Positions 44,516 through 52,796 of a stretch of 64,000 nucleotides of DNA are shown one piece after another. The notes under the pieces were generated by a model. That model saw only the letters and a list, made by a program, of their open reading frames with translations. It searched no databases and was not told the origin of the DNA. How positions within the stretch are numbered: position 1 is the stretch's first letter; every line of letters starts with the position of its first letter. The position numbers and the translations under genes were made by a program. Source of the DNA: Chloroflexota bacterium (GTDB lineage Bacteria; Chloroflexota; Anaerolineae; Anaerolineales; Villigracilaceae); assembly GCA_016234495.1 (NCBI GenBank), contig JACRBI010000044.1, positions 104,076 through 168,075 of the forward strand. The letters run 5' to 3'.

Positions 44516-44677
44516 TTTGAATTATACATGATTTTAAGAATTGTTAACACACCTTTTTTGTTACAGGAGGGTATTAGCTTTCAGAAAAGTCGTGACAAAT
44601 GGAACTAGGTGAATTGTGCAAGTCGTGCAATAATTCGTGGAAATTTTGCATTCCCCGAAAACTTCAATGGAGGCTGT

Positions 44678-46936
44678 ATGGCTAAAGTTACACGTGAAGA
44701 TGCGCTTGAATATCATCGTCTGAAAGGCAAGCCCGGCAAGGTGGCAATTGTGCCTACCAAGCCGATGGATACCCAACGGGACCTGAGTTTGGCATATTCG
44801 CCCGGTGTGGCGGAGCCTGTGCTCGAGATCGAGAAGAATCCCGCGGACGCATATGAGTACACTTCCAAGGGAAATCTTGTGGCGGTTGTCTCCAATGGCA
44901 CGGCGATTTTAGGTCTGGGCGACCGCGGCGCGCTGGCGAGCAAGCCGGTCATGGAAGGCAAAGGGGTGCTGTTTAAGAAATTTGCGGATATTGATGTCTT
45001 TGACATTGAACTGAATTCTCACGACCCTGACGAAATTATCAAAGTTGTCGCAGCGATCTCTCCGACCTTTGGCGGGATCAATCTCGAAGACATTAAAGCC
45101 CCCGAATGTTTTTACATCGAAGAAGAACTCAAGAAGATGCTGGACATCCCCGTTTTCCATGATGACCAGCACGGGACGGCGATCATTTCATCTGCGGCGC
45201 TGGCGAACTCCTTGGAAATCATCGGCAAGAAACATGACGAGATCCGCATTGTCATTTCAGGCGCGGGCGCTTCGGCGATCTCATGCGCGGAATTGGCGAT
45301 CAGTTGGGGCGTGAAGCGTGAGAACATCATGCTTGTGGATACGAAAGGCGTTGTCTACAAGGGCCGCGGTGTGGGCATGAACAAATACAAGGACCGCCTT
45401 GCCATTGACGATAACGGACGCCGCACGCTTGCCGACGCAGTCAAGGATGCTGATGTGTTTTACGGACTCTCAGTTGCAAACGTGCTGACCCCGGAGATGG
45501 TCAAGAGCATGGCGGGTGACCCGATCATCTTTGCGATGGCGAATCCCGACCCGGAGATCAAGCCCGAGTTGGCGAAAGCGGCGCGCAGCGATGTGATCAT
45601 TGCGACCGGCCGCTCCGATTATGCGAATCAAGTGAATAACGTGCTTGGTTTCCCGTTCATCTTCCGCGGTGCGCTGGATGTGCGCGCGAAGATGATTAAC
45701 GAAGAAATGAAGTTCGCGGCTTCGAAGGCTTTGGCCGCGCTCGCAAAAGAGGATGTGCCGGATTCGGTCATCCGCGCGTATGGTGGCGGGGCGATCAAGT
45801 TCGGGCGCGAGTACATCATTCCCACGCCGTTGGATCCACGTGTGTTGTTGTGGGAAGCGCCCGCCGTCGCTGAGATGGCGATGAAGACCGGTGTGGCCCG
45901 CAAGACAATTGACATTGACGAATACCGCGAGCAGCTCGCATTCCGTCAGGGCAAGGGTGAGCGCATCCGCTATTTCTTCCAGAACAAGGCGCGCTCCTCG
46001 GGCGGCACAAAACGAATCGCATTTGCGGAAGGCGAAGAGCAGAAGATCATCCGCGCCGCGCATCAAATTCAGGAGGAAGGCATTGCCACTCCCGTTTTGG
46101 TCGGGCGCAAGGATGTGATCGAGGCGCAGATCAGCAACCTGAGTATTGATTACAAACCTGAGATTGTTGACCCCGATAAATTCGGCAAGCTTGAGGCTTA
46201 TGCCAAATCCTTTTATGAACTGCGTCAGCGTAAGGGACTGATGGCCAGCGACGCGCTCAAGAAAGTGCGCGACCCAAATATCCTTGGTTCGTTGATGGTC
46301 AAGATGGGCGATGCGGATGCTTTCATTTCCGGCCTGACCTATGATTACCCCGAGGTGATCCGCCCGGCATTGCAGATTCACCGCACTGCCCCGGGCGTGA
46401 CGCGCGCCGCGGGCGTGTACATCATGATCTTCGAAGAGAAGGTTTTCCTCTTTACCGATGCGACTGTGAATATCGACCCGTCTGCTGAAGACCTCGCGGA
46501 TATTGCCGCCCTCGCAGCGGATTACGCCATGAAGTTGGAGATCGACCCGCATGTGGCATTCCTCTCCTTCTCGAACTTTGGCTCCACGCCGCATCCGCTT
46601 TCGGATAAGGTGCGCAAGGCAGTTGAGTTGTTAAAATCCCGCCGCCCGGACCTCTGCGTGGACGGCGAGATGCAAGCTGATACCGCTGTAGTCCCCGAGA
46701 TCGTGGAGGCGCGTTACCCATTCAGCGCGGTGAAGGATGCGAATGTGCTGGTGTTCCCGTCGCTTGAATCTGCGAACATCGCCTACAAACTGCTGGCCCG
46801 CCTCGGCAACGCCAAAGCGATTGGCCCGATTCTGCTGGGTGTGGGCGCTCCGGTTCACGTCCTGCAGACCGGTGACGATGTAAATACCATCGTCCAGATC
46901 GCTTCGGTGGCTGTGATGGATGCGATGAGCAGGTAG
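44678..46936 (+). CDS. maeB: NADP-type malic enzyme fused to a phosphotransacetylase-like domain
   Basis: 752 residues, the usual length of MaeB. The malic N-domain includes [10 protein letters not shown] and [15 protein letters not shown], then [16 protein letters not shown] and a Rossmann [12 protein letters not shown]. From about residue 430 a PTA-like domain follows: [46 protein letters not shown] and [15 protein letters not shown]. The enzyme decarboxylates malate to pyruvate; the PTA part is usually regulatory. ATG 44678 with GGAGG is chosen; the frame upstream is not family-like. A terminator follows at 46967. Confidence 0.95.
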   Translation: MAKVTREDALEYHRLKGKPGKVAIVPTKPMDTQRDLSLAYSPGVAEPVLEIEKNPADAYEYTSKGNLVAVVSNGTAILGLGDRGALASKPVMEGKGVLFKKFADIDVFDIELNSHDPDEIIKVVAAISPTFGGINLEDIKAPECFYIEEELKKMLDIPVFHDDQHGTAIISSAALANSLEIIGKKHDEIRIVISGAGASAISCAELAISWGVKRENIMLVDTKGVVYKGRGVGMNKYKDRLAIDDNGRRTLADAVKDADVFYGLSVANVLTPEMVKSMAGDPIIFAMANPDPEIKPELAKAARSDVIIATGRSDYANQVNNVLGFPFIFRGALDVRAKMINEEMKFAASKALAALAKEDVPDSVIRAYGGGAIKFGREYIIPTPLDPRVLLWEAPAVAEMAMKTGVARKTIDIDEYREQLAFRQGKGERIRYFFQNKARSSGGTKRIAFAEGEEQKIIRAAHQIQEEGIATPVLVGRKDVIEAQISNLSIDYKPEIVDPDKFGKLEAYAKSFYELRQRKGLMASDALKKVRDPNILGSLMVKMGDADAFISGLTYDYPEVIRPALQIHRTAPGVTRAAGVYIMIFEEKVFLFTDATVNIDPSAEDLADIAALAADYAMKLEIDPHVAFLSFSNFGSTPHPLSDKVRKAVELLKSRRPDLCVDGEMQADTAVVPEIVEARYPFSAVKDANVLVFPSLESANIAYKLLARLGNAKAIGPILLGVGAPVHVLQTGDDVNTIVQIASVAVMDAMSR

Positions 46937-46962
46937 CCAGTAATCAGTTTTCAGTAATCAGT
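46937..46962. repeat. CAGTAATCAGTTTTCAGTAATCAGT repeat after maeB
   Basis: CAGTAATCAG appears twice around TTTT two bases after the maeB stop codon; same family as 17444 and 33960. Confidence 0.65.
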
Positions 46963-46966
46963 ACAG

Positions 46967-46999
46967 CGACCTTGAGTATAAAAACTCAAGGTCGTTTTT
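46967..46999 (+). terminator. Intrinsic terminator after maeB
   Basis: CGACCTTGAGT / ACTCAAGGTCG, 11-base stem, 6-base loop, then TTTTTG. Confidence 0.88.
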
Positions 47000-47039
47000 G
47001 TTACGGGTATAATCTCGCATCACCTTTTAAGGAATCCAA

Positions 47040-48308
47040 ATGACCAATCTTGAATCCATTGCGCGCAAAATAACGACCATTCTCTTTGCACAACAATCGC
47101 TTGCCTCTGCGGGATTTATCGCCGCTTCAACTCTCAACTCGATTGTCGGCAAGGAACTCAGCCAACATGCAAATTGGGCTGGAGTGCCGACCGCAGTCTA
47201 CTTGCTGGCTGGAGCTTTCTCTGCATTCATGTGGGGATATGTCTTCGACGCAGTCGGACGGCGCGGCGGACTGGTGACCGGCTTGTGTGTCGGTGTGATC
47301 GGTTCGGGCGTGGCATTTTATGCAATCGCAATTCAATCCTTTGCTGTTTTTCTGGGTGGCATGATTCTGATGGGCATTGCAAACGCGGCGGTTCAACTCG
47401 GACGTTTTGCGGCGGCGGAAGTGAATCGCCCCGAACATCGCGGACGGGCGATCTCCAACGTGGTCATCGGCGGAACAGTTGGTTCGGTGGTTGGACCATT
47501 TGTCGCGGGTCCGGCCGGCGCGCTGATTCGCACATGGGGCATCAATGAACTTGCGGGCGCGTATCTTGTCAGCCTGGCGCTGTTTGCAATTGCGGCGGTC
47601 GTCGTGTTTTTCGGGCTGCGACCCGACCCGCGTGAGATCGGTAAAGAGGTGGCGGAAAAATTCCCAGAAACAGCGGCAGGCTCAGGCGGCGCCCTGAGCG
47701 CGTCGAAGGGTCAGGTAAGAAGCGTGCTCGAGATTCTTCTTCAGCCTGCCGCAAGAGTCGCGGTCGTCAGCATGGTATTGGGTCAAATGGTGATGGTGCT
47801 GGTCATGGTCATAACGTCACTGCACATGCGCGATCATAATCACATGCTGGGCGATATTTCAATTGTGATTTCATCGCACACATTTGGCATGTACGCATTC
47901 TCGATTATCTCCGGCCGCCTTGCGGATCGGTGGGGACGCGGCCAGGTCATCATGGCTGGCTCTGCAACGCTCGTGCTGGCGTGCCTCGCCGCCACGATCT
48001 CGCCGGATGTTCTTCCGCTGGGCGTGGCATTATTTTTACTTGGTCTTGGATGGAATTTTTGTTTCGTTGGCGGCTCCACACTGCTGGCCGATCAACTATC
48101 CCCGGCAGAACGCGCGCGCACGCAGGGCTTCAACGACCTGCTTGTTGGGCTGGCATCTGCCTCGGGAAGTTTGGGCAGTGGATTTATCTTCGCCGCGCTG
48201 GGATACAACACGATGGCATGGATCAGCGCCGCATTCGCGCTCATCCCCCTGATCTTCGCCTCTTTCTGGACCTTGAAGCTGGCGCGAAAAACCTCGGCAT
48301 TTTCTTAA
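47040..48308 (+). CDS. MFS transporter with an in-frame repeat in the central loop
   Basis: 422 residues with twelve predicted membrane segments; DAVGRRGGLVTG is the motif-A region between TM2 and TM3 and GRLADRWGRGQVIMAG its counterpart in the second half. The central cytoplasmic loop (about 215-240) includes SGGALSASKGQ, encoded by CCTGAGCGCGTCGAAGGGTC, a member of a common intergenic palindrome family. TATAAT at 47008-47013 is the likely -10. Substrate unknown. Confidence 0.87.
   Translation: MTNLESIARKITTILFAQQSLASAGFIAASTLNSIVGKELSQHANWAGVPTAVYLLAGAFSAFMWGYVFDAVGRRGGLVTGLCVGVIGSGVAFYAIAIQSFAVFLGGMILMGIANAAVQLGRFAAAEVNRPEHRGRAISNVVIGGTVGSVVGPFVAGPAGALIRTWGINELAGAYLVSLALFAIAAVVVFFGLRPDPREIGKEVAEKFPETAAGSGGALSASKGQVRSVLEILLQPAARVAVVSMVLGQMVMVLVMVITSLHMRDHNHMLGDISIVISSHTFGMYAFSIISGRLADRWGRGQVIMAGSATLVLACLAATISPDVLPLGVALFLLGLGWNFCFVGGSTLLADQLSPAERARTQGFNDLLVGLASASGSLGSGFIFAALGYNTMAWISAAFALIPLIFASFWTLKLARKTSAFS
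47683..47714. repeat. CCTGAGCG-TCGAAGGG repeat inside the MFS gene
   Basis: CTCAGGCGGCGCCCTGAGCG forms a CTCAGGCG/CGCCCTGAG dyad and continues into CGTCGAAGGGTCAG. Sequences of the type CCTGAGC..GTCGAAGGG are frequent intergenic repeats in Chloroflexota; this copy is translated. Confidence 0.6.
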
Positions 48309-48309
48309 A

Positions 48310-48337
48310 ATAAAAGAGCGAGACTGCGGTCCCGCTC
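48310..48337 (-). terminator. Intrinsic terminator after the FmdB gene
   Basis: AGAGCGGGAC / GTCTCGCTCT on the minus strand (one G-U pair) with TTTATTTTAAG after it. The plus-strand reading has an A-C mismatch and few T, so the minus orientation is preferred. Confidence 0.75.
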
Positions 48338-48349
48338 TCTGGTTATCCT

Positions 48350-48637
48350 TTATTCCGAGCTTTTGCTGGTTTCGCCCGGGGCAGGCTTGCTTTCAGTCGA
48401 AGCGCTTTCTTTTTCTTTCTTTTCAGATTTTTTGGGTTTGGTTGATTCGCCCGAAGGTGACTTGTGATCTGTTGCGTAAAAGCCCGAACCTTTAAAGATG
48501 ATCTTGGTCGGCGTGATAACCTTCTTGAGCGCCTTCTTGCGGCACTCGGGGCAGGTTTTTAACGGTGTGTCTGTGAAAGATTGATGGCGCTCGAACTGGA
48601 TACCACAAGCTTCACAACGATACGTATAAACTGGCAT
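48350..48637 (-). CDS. FmdB-family zinc ribbon protein
   Basis: 95 residues. MPVYTYRCEACGIQFE and TCPEC form the CxxC...CxxC zinc ribbon of the FmdB/putative regulatory protein family (1-55). The rest is a Lys/Ser/Glu-rich disordered tail. An AAGGAG site precedes the ATG. The family is widespread and of unproven function; regulatory or RNA-related roles have been suggested. Confidence 0.87.
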   Translation of the reverse strand: MPVYTYRCEACGIQFERHQSFTDTPLKTCPECRKKALKKVITPTKIIFKGSGFYATDHKSPSGESTKPKKSEKKEKESASTESKPAPGETSKSSE

Positions 48638-48750
48638 TTATTTTCTCCTTGCATACTTTCCATAACAACGTGCGGGATTATAGCGCGGTTGACAGGCACG
48701 GACAAGCCTGTGACCCGCCATGTTATAATTTTCTAATAATCAATAAGACC

Positions 48751-48815
48751 AGACTTGACAGGTTTCGCGAATTTGGTCAGATACTTGCATACTGTTGAAG
48801 AAACCTGTCAGGTCT
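48751..48815. repeat. Inverted repeat AGACTTGACAGGTTTC upstream of the selenoprotein
   Basis: 16-base arms AGACTTGACAGGTTTC (48751-48766) and GAAACCTGTCAGGTCT (48800-48815) with one mismatch and a 33-base spacer. It occupies the leader before the SelW-like gene, behind a TATAAT at 48724-48729. Confidence 0.8.
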
Positions 48816-48833
48816 TAAGTATCGGAGAATCCC

Positions 48834-49076
48834 ATGCTAAAGATCGAGATCATTTACTGCGCGGTCTGACATTACACCGGCCGGGCCGTGAGCCTGATGG
48901 ATGAATTGCTGAAAGGATACGAGCACGTGATCGAATCGGTGGCGTTAATTCCCTCGGACGGGGGCAGGTTCGAGGTCGGCGTGAACGGGGAATTGGTGTT
49001 TTCAAAATTGCATTTGAAGCGTCACGCGGAAGCGGGCGAGATCGTCAATATTATTCATAAACTGATTGAAGGATAA
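48834..49076 (+). CDS. SelW-like Rdx family selenoprotein with in-frame UGA (Sec12)
   Basis: From ATG 48834 the frame reads MLKIEIIYCAV, TGA at 48867-48869, then HYTGRAVSLMDELL and on to the TAA at 49076, 80 residues in all. Reading the TGA as selenocysteine gives C9-A-V-U12, the CxxU redox motif at the place expected for SelW/Rdx proteins. The remaining family pattern follows: ALIPSDGGRFEVGVNGELVFSK. Both sides of the TGA match the family, so this is neither a pseudogene nor a late start at 48888. CACCGGCC..GGGCCGTG just after the TGA (48875-48890) can fold into a GC hairpin with G in its loop, as in bacterial SECIS elements, though it is close to the UGA. trpS follows after 3 bases. Confidence 0.88.
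48870..48890 (+). promoter_or_regulatory. Possible bacterial SECIS hairpin
   Basis: CAC(C)GGC pairs with GCCGTG across a CGG loop starting 6 bases after the UGA. The loop has the expected guanines but its distance from the UGA is shorter than the usual range, so the fold needs confirmation. Confidence 0.35.
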
Positions 49077-49079
49077 AGA

Positions 49080-50066
49080 ATGGTAAAAAAAGGCAGAGTG
49101 TTTTCAGGCGCGCGTCCTACAGGGAAGCAGCATCTTGGTAATTATTTGGGCGCGATCAAAAATTATGTTGCAATGCAGGACGATTATGACTGCATCTACT
49201 GCATCGTGGATGTCCACGCGCTGACCACTGTAGAGACCACGCAGGAATTGAAGCAAAACACCTTTGAGATGGCGCTCGACTGGCTCGCAGCGGGAATCCG
49301 CCCGGAAGAATCGATCGTGTTCGTCCAGTCGCATGTGCCGCAGGTGATGGAACTGCACACCTATCTTTCGATGGTGACGCAATTCGGCAAGTTGACCGAC
49401 CTGCCGACCTTCAAGGAGAAGGTGCGCCAACAGCCTGAAAATATTAATTATGGGCTGGTCGGTTATCCCGTTTTGATGACCGCAGACATCGTGCTTTACA
49501 AGACGGACATTGTCCCGGTCGGCATTGACCAGGCTCCGCATATCGAGTTCGCGCGCGAGATCGTGCGTTCATTTAATTATCGCTATCAAACAAAGGCGCT
49601 GATCGAGCCGCAGGTGAAGCACACCGAGGTGCTGAAAGTGCTGGGCATTGACGGCAAGGATAAGATGGGCAAAAGTTTGAATAATCACATCGAACTTGCC
49701 ACCACGCCCGAAGAGACTGTCAAGCGGGTGCGGGAAATGGTCACCGACCCGGCGCGCCTGCGCCGCACCGACCCGGGCAACCCCGACATTTGCAACGTAT
49801 TCACCATGCACAAGCTCTTCTCCGCGCAGGATGAAGTGGACATGATCAACACCGAATGCCGCAAGGCGGGCATCGGCTGTGTAGATTGCAAACTGCGTTT
49901 TGCCAACAACCTGAACAAACACCTTGAGCCTTTCCGCGCCAAGCGCGCGGAACTGGCTTCTGACCCGAAGAAGATTCAAGACATTTTGCATGATGGAGCC
50001 AGCCGCGCGCGAGCCATCGCCGAGCAGACCATGGTCGAAGTGCGCGAGGCGATGCAGTTGCCGTAA
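49080..50066 (+). CDS. trpS: Tryptophanyl-tRNA synthetase
   Basis: 328 residues, typical for the bacterial enzyme. The class I HIGH-like motif is in GARPTGKQHLGNYLGA (10-25) and KMGKS is near residue 196. DYDCIYCIVDVHALT, PVGIDQAPHIEFAREI and the C-terminal helical domain fit the family. It follows the selenoprotein by three bases and is probably co-transcribed with it. dtd follows after a repeat. Confidence 0.96.
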   Translation: MVKKGRVFSGARPTGKQHLGNYLGAIKNYVAMQDDYDCIYCIVDVHALTTVETTQELKQNTFEMALDWLAAGIRPEESIVFVQSHVPQVMELHTYLSMVTQFGKLTDLPTFKEKVRQQPENINYGLVGYPVLMTADIVLYKTDIVPVGIDQAPHIEFAREIVRSFNYRYQTKALIEPQVKHTEVLKVLGIDGKDKMGKSLNNHIELATTPEETVKRVREMVTDPARLRRTDPGNPDICNVFTMHKLFSAQDEVDMINTECRKAGIGCVDCKLRFANNLNKHLEPFRAKRAELASDPKKIQDILHDGASRARAIAEQTMVEVREAMQLP

Positions 50067-50139
50067 GTCGGGAATTGATACATCGGGATTTGGGAATTGT
50101 TCCTGAACTCCCAATCCTGATTCCCGACTTCCAATTTCC
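50067..50139. repeat. Inverted repeat tract GTCGGGAATTG between trpS and dtd
   Basis: AGTCGGGAATTGATACATCG and GGGATTTGGGAATTG on the left, CAATCCTGATTCCCGACTTC on the right. It starts at the trpS stop codon. Confidence 0.7.
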
Positions 50140-50145
50140 TGAATT

Positions 50146-50583
50146 ATGCGCCTATTAATCCAGCGGGTTTCCCGCGCAAGCGTGCGCGTCGAACAAAAGA
50201 CCATTTCCGAAATCGGGAATGGTCTGCTGATTTTATTGGGCATCGGCCACGGTGACGGCGAGGAGCAGGCCGCCTTCCTTGCGGAAAAAACCGCCAACCT
50301 GCGCATCTTTGAAGATGAACAAGGCAAAACCAACCTTTCGGTATTGGATGTGAAAGGGGAAGCCATTGTCGTTTCGCAGTTCACGCTTTATGCCGACACG
50401 CGCAAGGGACGCCGCCCATCTTTTATTGACGCGGCGCTGCCCGAGGCGGCTTCTCCGCTTGTGGATCGTTTTGTCGAATTATTGCGCAGTCATGGCGTGC
50501 CGACTCGAACAGGTCAGTTCGGCGCGCACATGGAAGTGGAAATTCACAACGACGGTCCCGTGACCATTTGGCTGGAGAAATAA
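50146..50583 (+). CDS. dtd: D-aminoacyl-tRNA deacylase
   Basis: 145 residues, full length. [17 protein letters not shown] holds the catalytic Ser-Gln-x-Thr segment and [10 protein letters not shown] is the Gly-cisPro-type motif. DTD hydrolyses D-amino acids from mischarged tRNAs, and also Gly-tRNA-Ala. It starts at ATG 50146 after the repeat tract and ends two bases before the next gene. Its place after trpS forms a small translation-quality cluster. Confidence 0.96.
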   Translation: MRLLIQRVSRASVRVEQKTISEIGNGLLILLGIGHGDGEEQAAFLAEKTANLRIFEDEQGKTNLSVLDVKGEAIVVSQFTLYADTRKGRRPSFIDAALPEAASPLVDRFVELLRSHGVPTRTGQFGAHMEVEIHNDGPVTIWLEK

Positions 50584-50584
50584 T

Positions 50585-51862
50585 ATGTTCAACAAAAAAT
50601 ATATCTGTGGGCTTATTTTCTTGGTTTACATGATAGTGCGTGTAACCTTGAACATACCCGCGATTTTCAAGCCACGGGAACTTGCCGACTCTGTAGGGTA
50701 TCTCCGTATTTCAGAAGAGTCTGTTAGCGACGGAAAATTCTGGACAGAATCGCGCACTTCTATTTTTCCTTTCCTCTTAAAAATTTCCAATCAGGATACT
50801 TCAGTTGCAGCGGCTATTCAACTTGGATTTTCAATTTTCGCTTGGGGTTTCCTGGCTCTGATAATGAGTTTGTCATTTCGCCAGTCATATCTACGATTTT
50901 TTTCTTTTACTGTGATTCTTCTCCTGAGTCTGGTGCGGCATCTTGCCTCCTGGGACTATATCATGCTAACCGAGTCGCTCTCAATCTCGTTCTTTGTTCT
51001 TTTTCTGGCTTTAGGAGTTTGGCTTGTTCAAGGCTGGCATATTTATAAGATTGTTTTCTTATTAATCACAGGGGTATTTTTAGCCTTCACACGCGATACC
51101 AATGCTTATCTTTTGCTGATGTTGGCAGGGATGCTAACTCTTGCGATCCTCTTTGGCTGGATAAGACCCCGTGTGTTTCCACTGGTTTTGTTTTTTGTTT
51201 CTACATTTTTTCTGGCTAACTATACTTCCAATCAAGGCGAGCGATGGCTTTTCCCGCTCAATAACATTGTTACTGCGCGTGTCATTGTGGATTCTGAAAA
51301 TTTGAAATATTTCGAATCTTGCGGCATGGTCGCCACGCCTGAATTGCTCAAACTTGCTCATACTTTCGGGAATATACAGGATCGCAATGATCCTGCTTTG
51401 AATGATTATCGTGTATGGCTTCGCCGATACGGGAAATCTTGTTACATGAAATGGCTGCTTTCCAATCCAATCCGTAGCGTAGGTGAACCCCTGACGCAAT
51501 TCGAGACCCTGGTTCGCTATGACAGATTGGCTGATGACTTCGCTCGCAAATACGACCCTGTTATCCCCTATTTTGCTGAGCCGTTTATCTATCCTGTTAA
51601 ATTCATACTTTCACTGTGGATTGTCCTCACTGTGGTTGCATTCTTCACCCTTTGGAAACGCGCGTGGAAAATAAACCCATTTTGGGGAATTTACATTTTA
51701 CTTTGCCTGACAATCCTTCCTAATCTGTTCATCACCTGGCACGGAGATGCCATGGCGCCTGAGCGCCATGCGTTATCAGCCGGCCTGCAGCTCGCATTAA
51801 GTTTTTGGATGGCGATATTCTTACTTTTGGATCAATTTGTAAAATTGAGGAAAAATGAATAG
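50585..51862 (+). CDS. Multi-pass membrane protein of unknown function
   Basis: 425 residues with about nine or ten hydrophobic segments (first at 8-24) and a larger extracytoplasmic region around 225-330 with two cysteines (Cys241, Cys281 approximately). The overall shape, with an early ADSVGYLRISEE loop after TM1 and a late large loop, resembles GT39/GT87-like membrane glycosyltransferases, but no catalytic motif is certain. Base composition is clearly more AT-rich than the flanking genes, which may indicate transfer. It starts two bases after dtd and overlaps the next gene by eight bases. Confidence 0.75.
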   Translation: MFNKKYICGLIFLVYMIVRVTLNIPAIFKPRELADSVGYLRISEESVSDGKFWTESRTSIFPFLLKISNQDTSVAAAIQLGFSIFAWGFLALIMSLSFRQSYLRFFSFTVILLLSLVRHLASWDYIMLTESLSISFFVLFLALGVWLVQGWHIYKIVFLLITGVFLAFTRDTNAYLLLMLAGMLTLAILFGWIRPRVFPLVLFFVSTFFLANYTSNQGERWLFPLNNIVTARVIVDSENLKYFESCGMVATPELLKLAHTFGNIQDRNDPALNDYRVWLRRYGKSCYMKWLLSNPIRSVGEPLTQFETLVRYDRLADDFARKYDPVIPYFAEPFIYPVKFILSLWIVLTVVAFFTLWKRAWKINPFWGIYILLCLTILPNLFITWHGDAMAPERHALSAGLQLALSFWMAIFLLLDQFVKLRKNE

Positions 51863-52343
51863 AAAACCAAACGCCTTCCAAAAATTACTGCACCGTATTC
51901 TCATGCTGCAGCCAGTCTCCGCGTTTCTTGCAATCAGCCTGTACCGCATCGACAAGCTGATATTAAAATATTCAAAGGGCAAACACACAATTGCCGAACT
52001 CGCAGGTTTGCCCATGACTCAGATCACAACCACCGGCGCAAAAACCGGCGAAAGGCGCACCATGCCTCTGGTCAGTTTGTTGGATGGGGAGAAAATCGCG
52101 CTGATTGGTTCGAATTTTGGGCAAAAGAACAACCCTGGCTGGTATTACAACCTCAAGGCGTGCCCCGAATGCACGGTTCAAATCAATGGGAAACCTGCCC
52201 AATACGTTGCCCGTCAGGCTGAGGGCGAGGAACGCGAAAAATATTGGAGCATGGCTGTCTCCTATTACAAAGGGTACGAAGTGTACAAAATCCGCGCTGC
52301 GCATCGGCAAATTCCCGTCATGGTTTTAGAGCCGGCAAAATAA
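51855..52343 (+). CDS. Deazaflavin-dependent nitroreductase family protein (F420H2-binding fold)
   Basis: 162 residues. ITTTGAKTGERRTMPL and IGSNFGQKNNPGWYYNLKACPECTVQI are the conserved blocks of the DDN/F420H2-dependent quinone or nitro reductase family; the G-(K)-NNPxW motif binds the cofactor. An amphipathic N-terminal helix (FQKLLHRILMLQPVSAFLAI) may touch the membrane. It suggests the organism makes F420, which occurs in some Chloroflexota. Physiological substrate unknown. Confidence 0.85.
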   Translation: MNRKPNAFQKLLHRILMLQPVSAFLAISLYRIDKLILKYSKGKHTIAELAGLPMTQITTTGAKTGERRTMPLVSLLDGEKIALIGSNFGQKNNPGWYYNLKACPECTVQINGKPAQYVARQAEGEEREKYWSMAVSYYKGYEVYKIRAAHRQIPVMVLEPAK

Positions 52344-52372
52344 TTGTCAAGATGAGAATTTCATGATAAAGT
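52344..52372 (+). promoter_or_regulatory. Possible cold-shock gene promoter
   Basis: TTGTCA (52344-52349), 17-base spacer, TAAAGT (52367-52372). It would give a 5' untranslated region of about 140 bases before the cold-shock gene, typical of csp mRNAs. Confidence 0.4.
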
Positions 52373-52517
52373 TGCGCTCGTAGGATGCAAGTAGCTTTTC
52401 GTTGTGGAAGTAAAAAGACAACGGCTCAAAGCGAACCCTTTGAGTTGCTTTATTTAACCGCCCGATGAAAGACATACTGCGTCACCTTATTTTTTTATTT
52501 TGCTTAGGAGGCAAAAA

Positions 52518-52727
52518 ATGTCTGATCGTGTAATCGGTACGGTTAAATGGTTCAATGGCACAAAGGGCTTCGGATTCATCGAGCGCGAAGGCGGCCCGGA
52601 TGTTTTCGTCCACTTCTCTGCCATCAAAGGCGAAGGCTTCAAGAACCTGCAGGAAGGCCAGAAGGTGGAATTCACCATCGAAAAAGGCCCCAAGGGTTTA
52701 CAGGCTGCTGACGTCGTAGTTCTGTAA
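52518..52727 (+). CDS. Cold-shock protein (CspA family)
   Basis: 69 residues, a single cold-shock domain: [16 protein letters not shown] (RNP1) and [10 protein letters not shown] (RNP2), ending QAADVVVL. It binds single-stranded RNA/DNA and acts as an RNA chaperone. ATG 52518 is chosen since AGGAGG lies at 52506-52511. The long leader includes an ACAACGGCTCAAAGCG stretch followed by GAACCCTTTGAG, where the dyad CTCAAAG/CTTTGAG may fold. A terminator follows. Confidence 0.95.
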   Translation: MSDRVIGTVKWFNGTKGFGFIEREGGPDVFVHFSAIKGEGFKNLQEGQKVEFTIEKGPKGLQAADVVVL

Positions 52728-52741
52728 TTTCCAACCGACCA

Positions 52742-52778
52742 AAAAGAGTCTCGCTGAAAAGCGGGACTCTTTTCTTTT
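52742..52778 (+). terminator. Intrinsic terminator after the cold-shock gene
   Basis: AAAAGAGTCTCGCT / AGCGGGACTCTTTT with a GAAA loop and one G-U pair, followed by CTTTTTA. On the minus strand it may also serve the convergent gene. Confidence 0.88.
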
Positions 52779-52796
52779 TAGACGATGGATAATGGT

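Noticed and set aside
45470..46594. Long minus-strand open frame (374 codons) opposite the malic enzyme
   Set aside because: It lies wholly opposite a clearly conserved enzyme and its translation has low-complexity, shadow-like composition; no family pattern.
48888..49076. A 62-residue protein starting at GTG 48888
   Set aside because: This is the part of the selenoprotein after the UGA; the family's N-terminus and redox motif lie upstream in the same frame.
49569..50384. Minus-strand frame (271 codons) across trpS and dtd
   Set aside because: Crosses two well-defined genes and an intergenic repeat; no motif.
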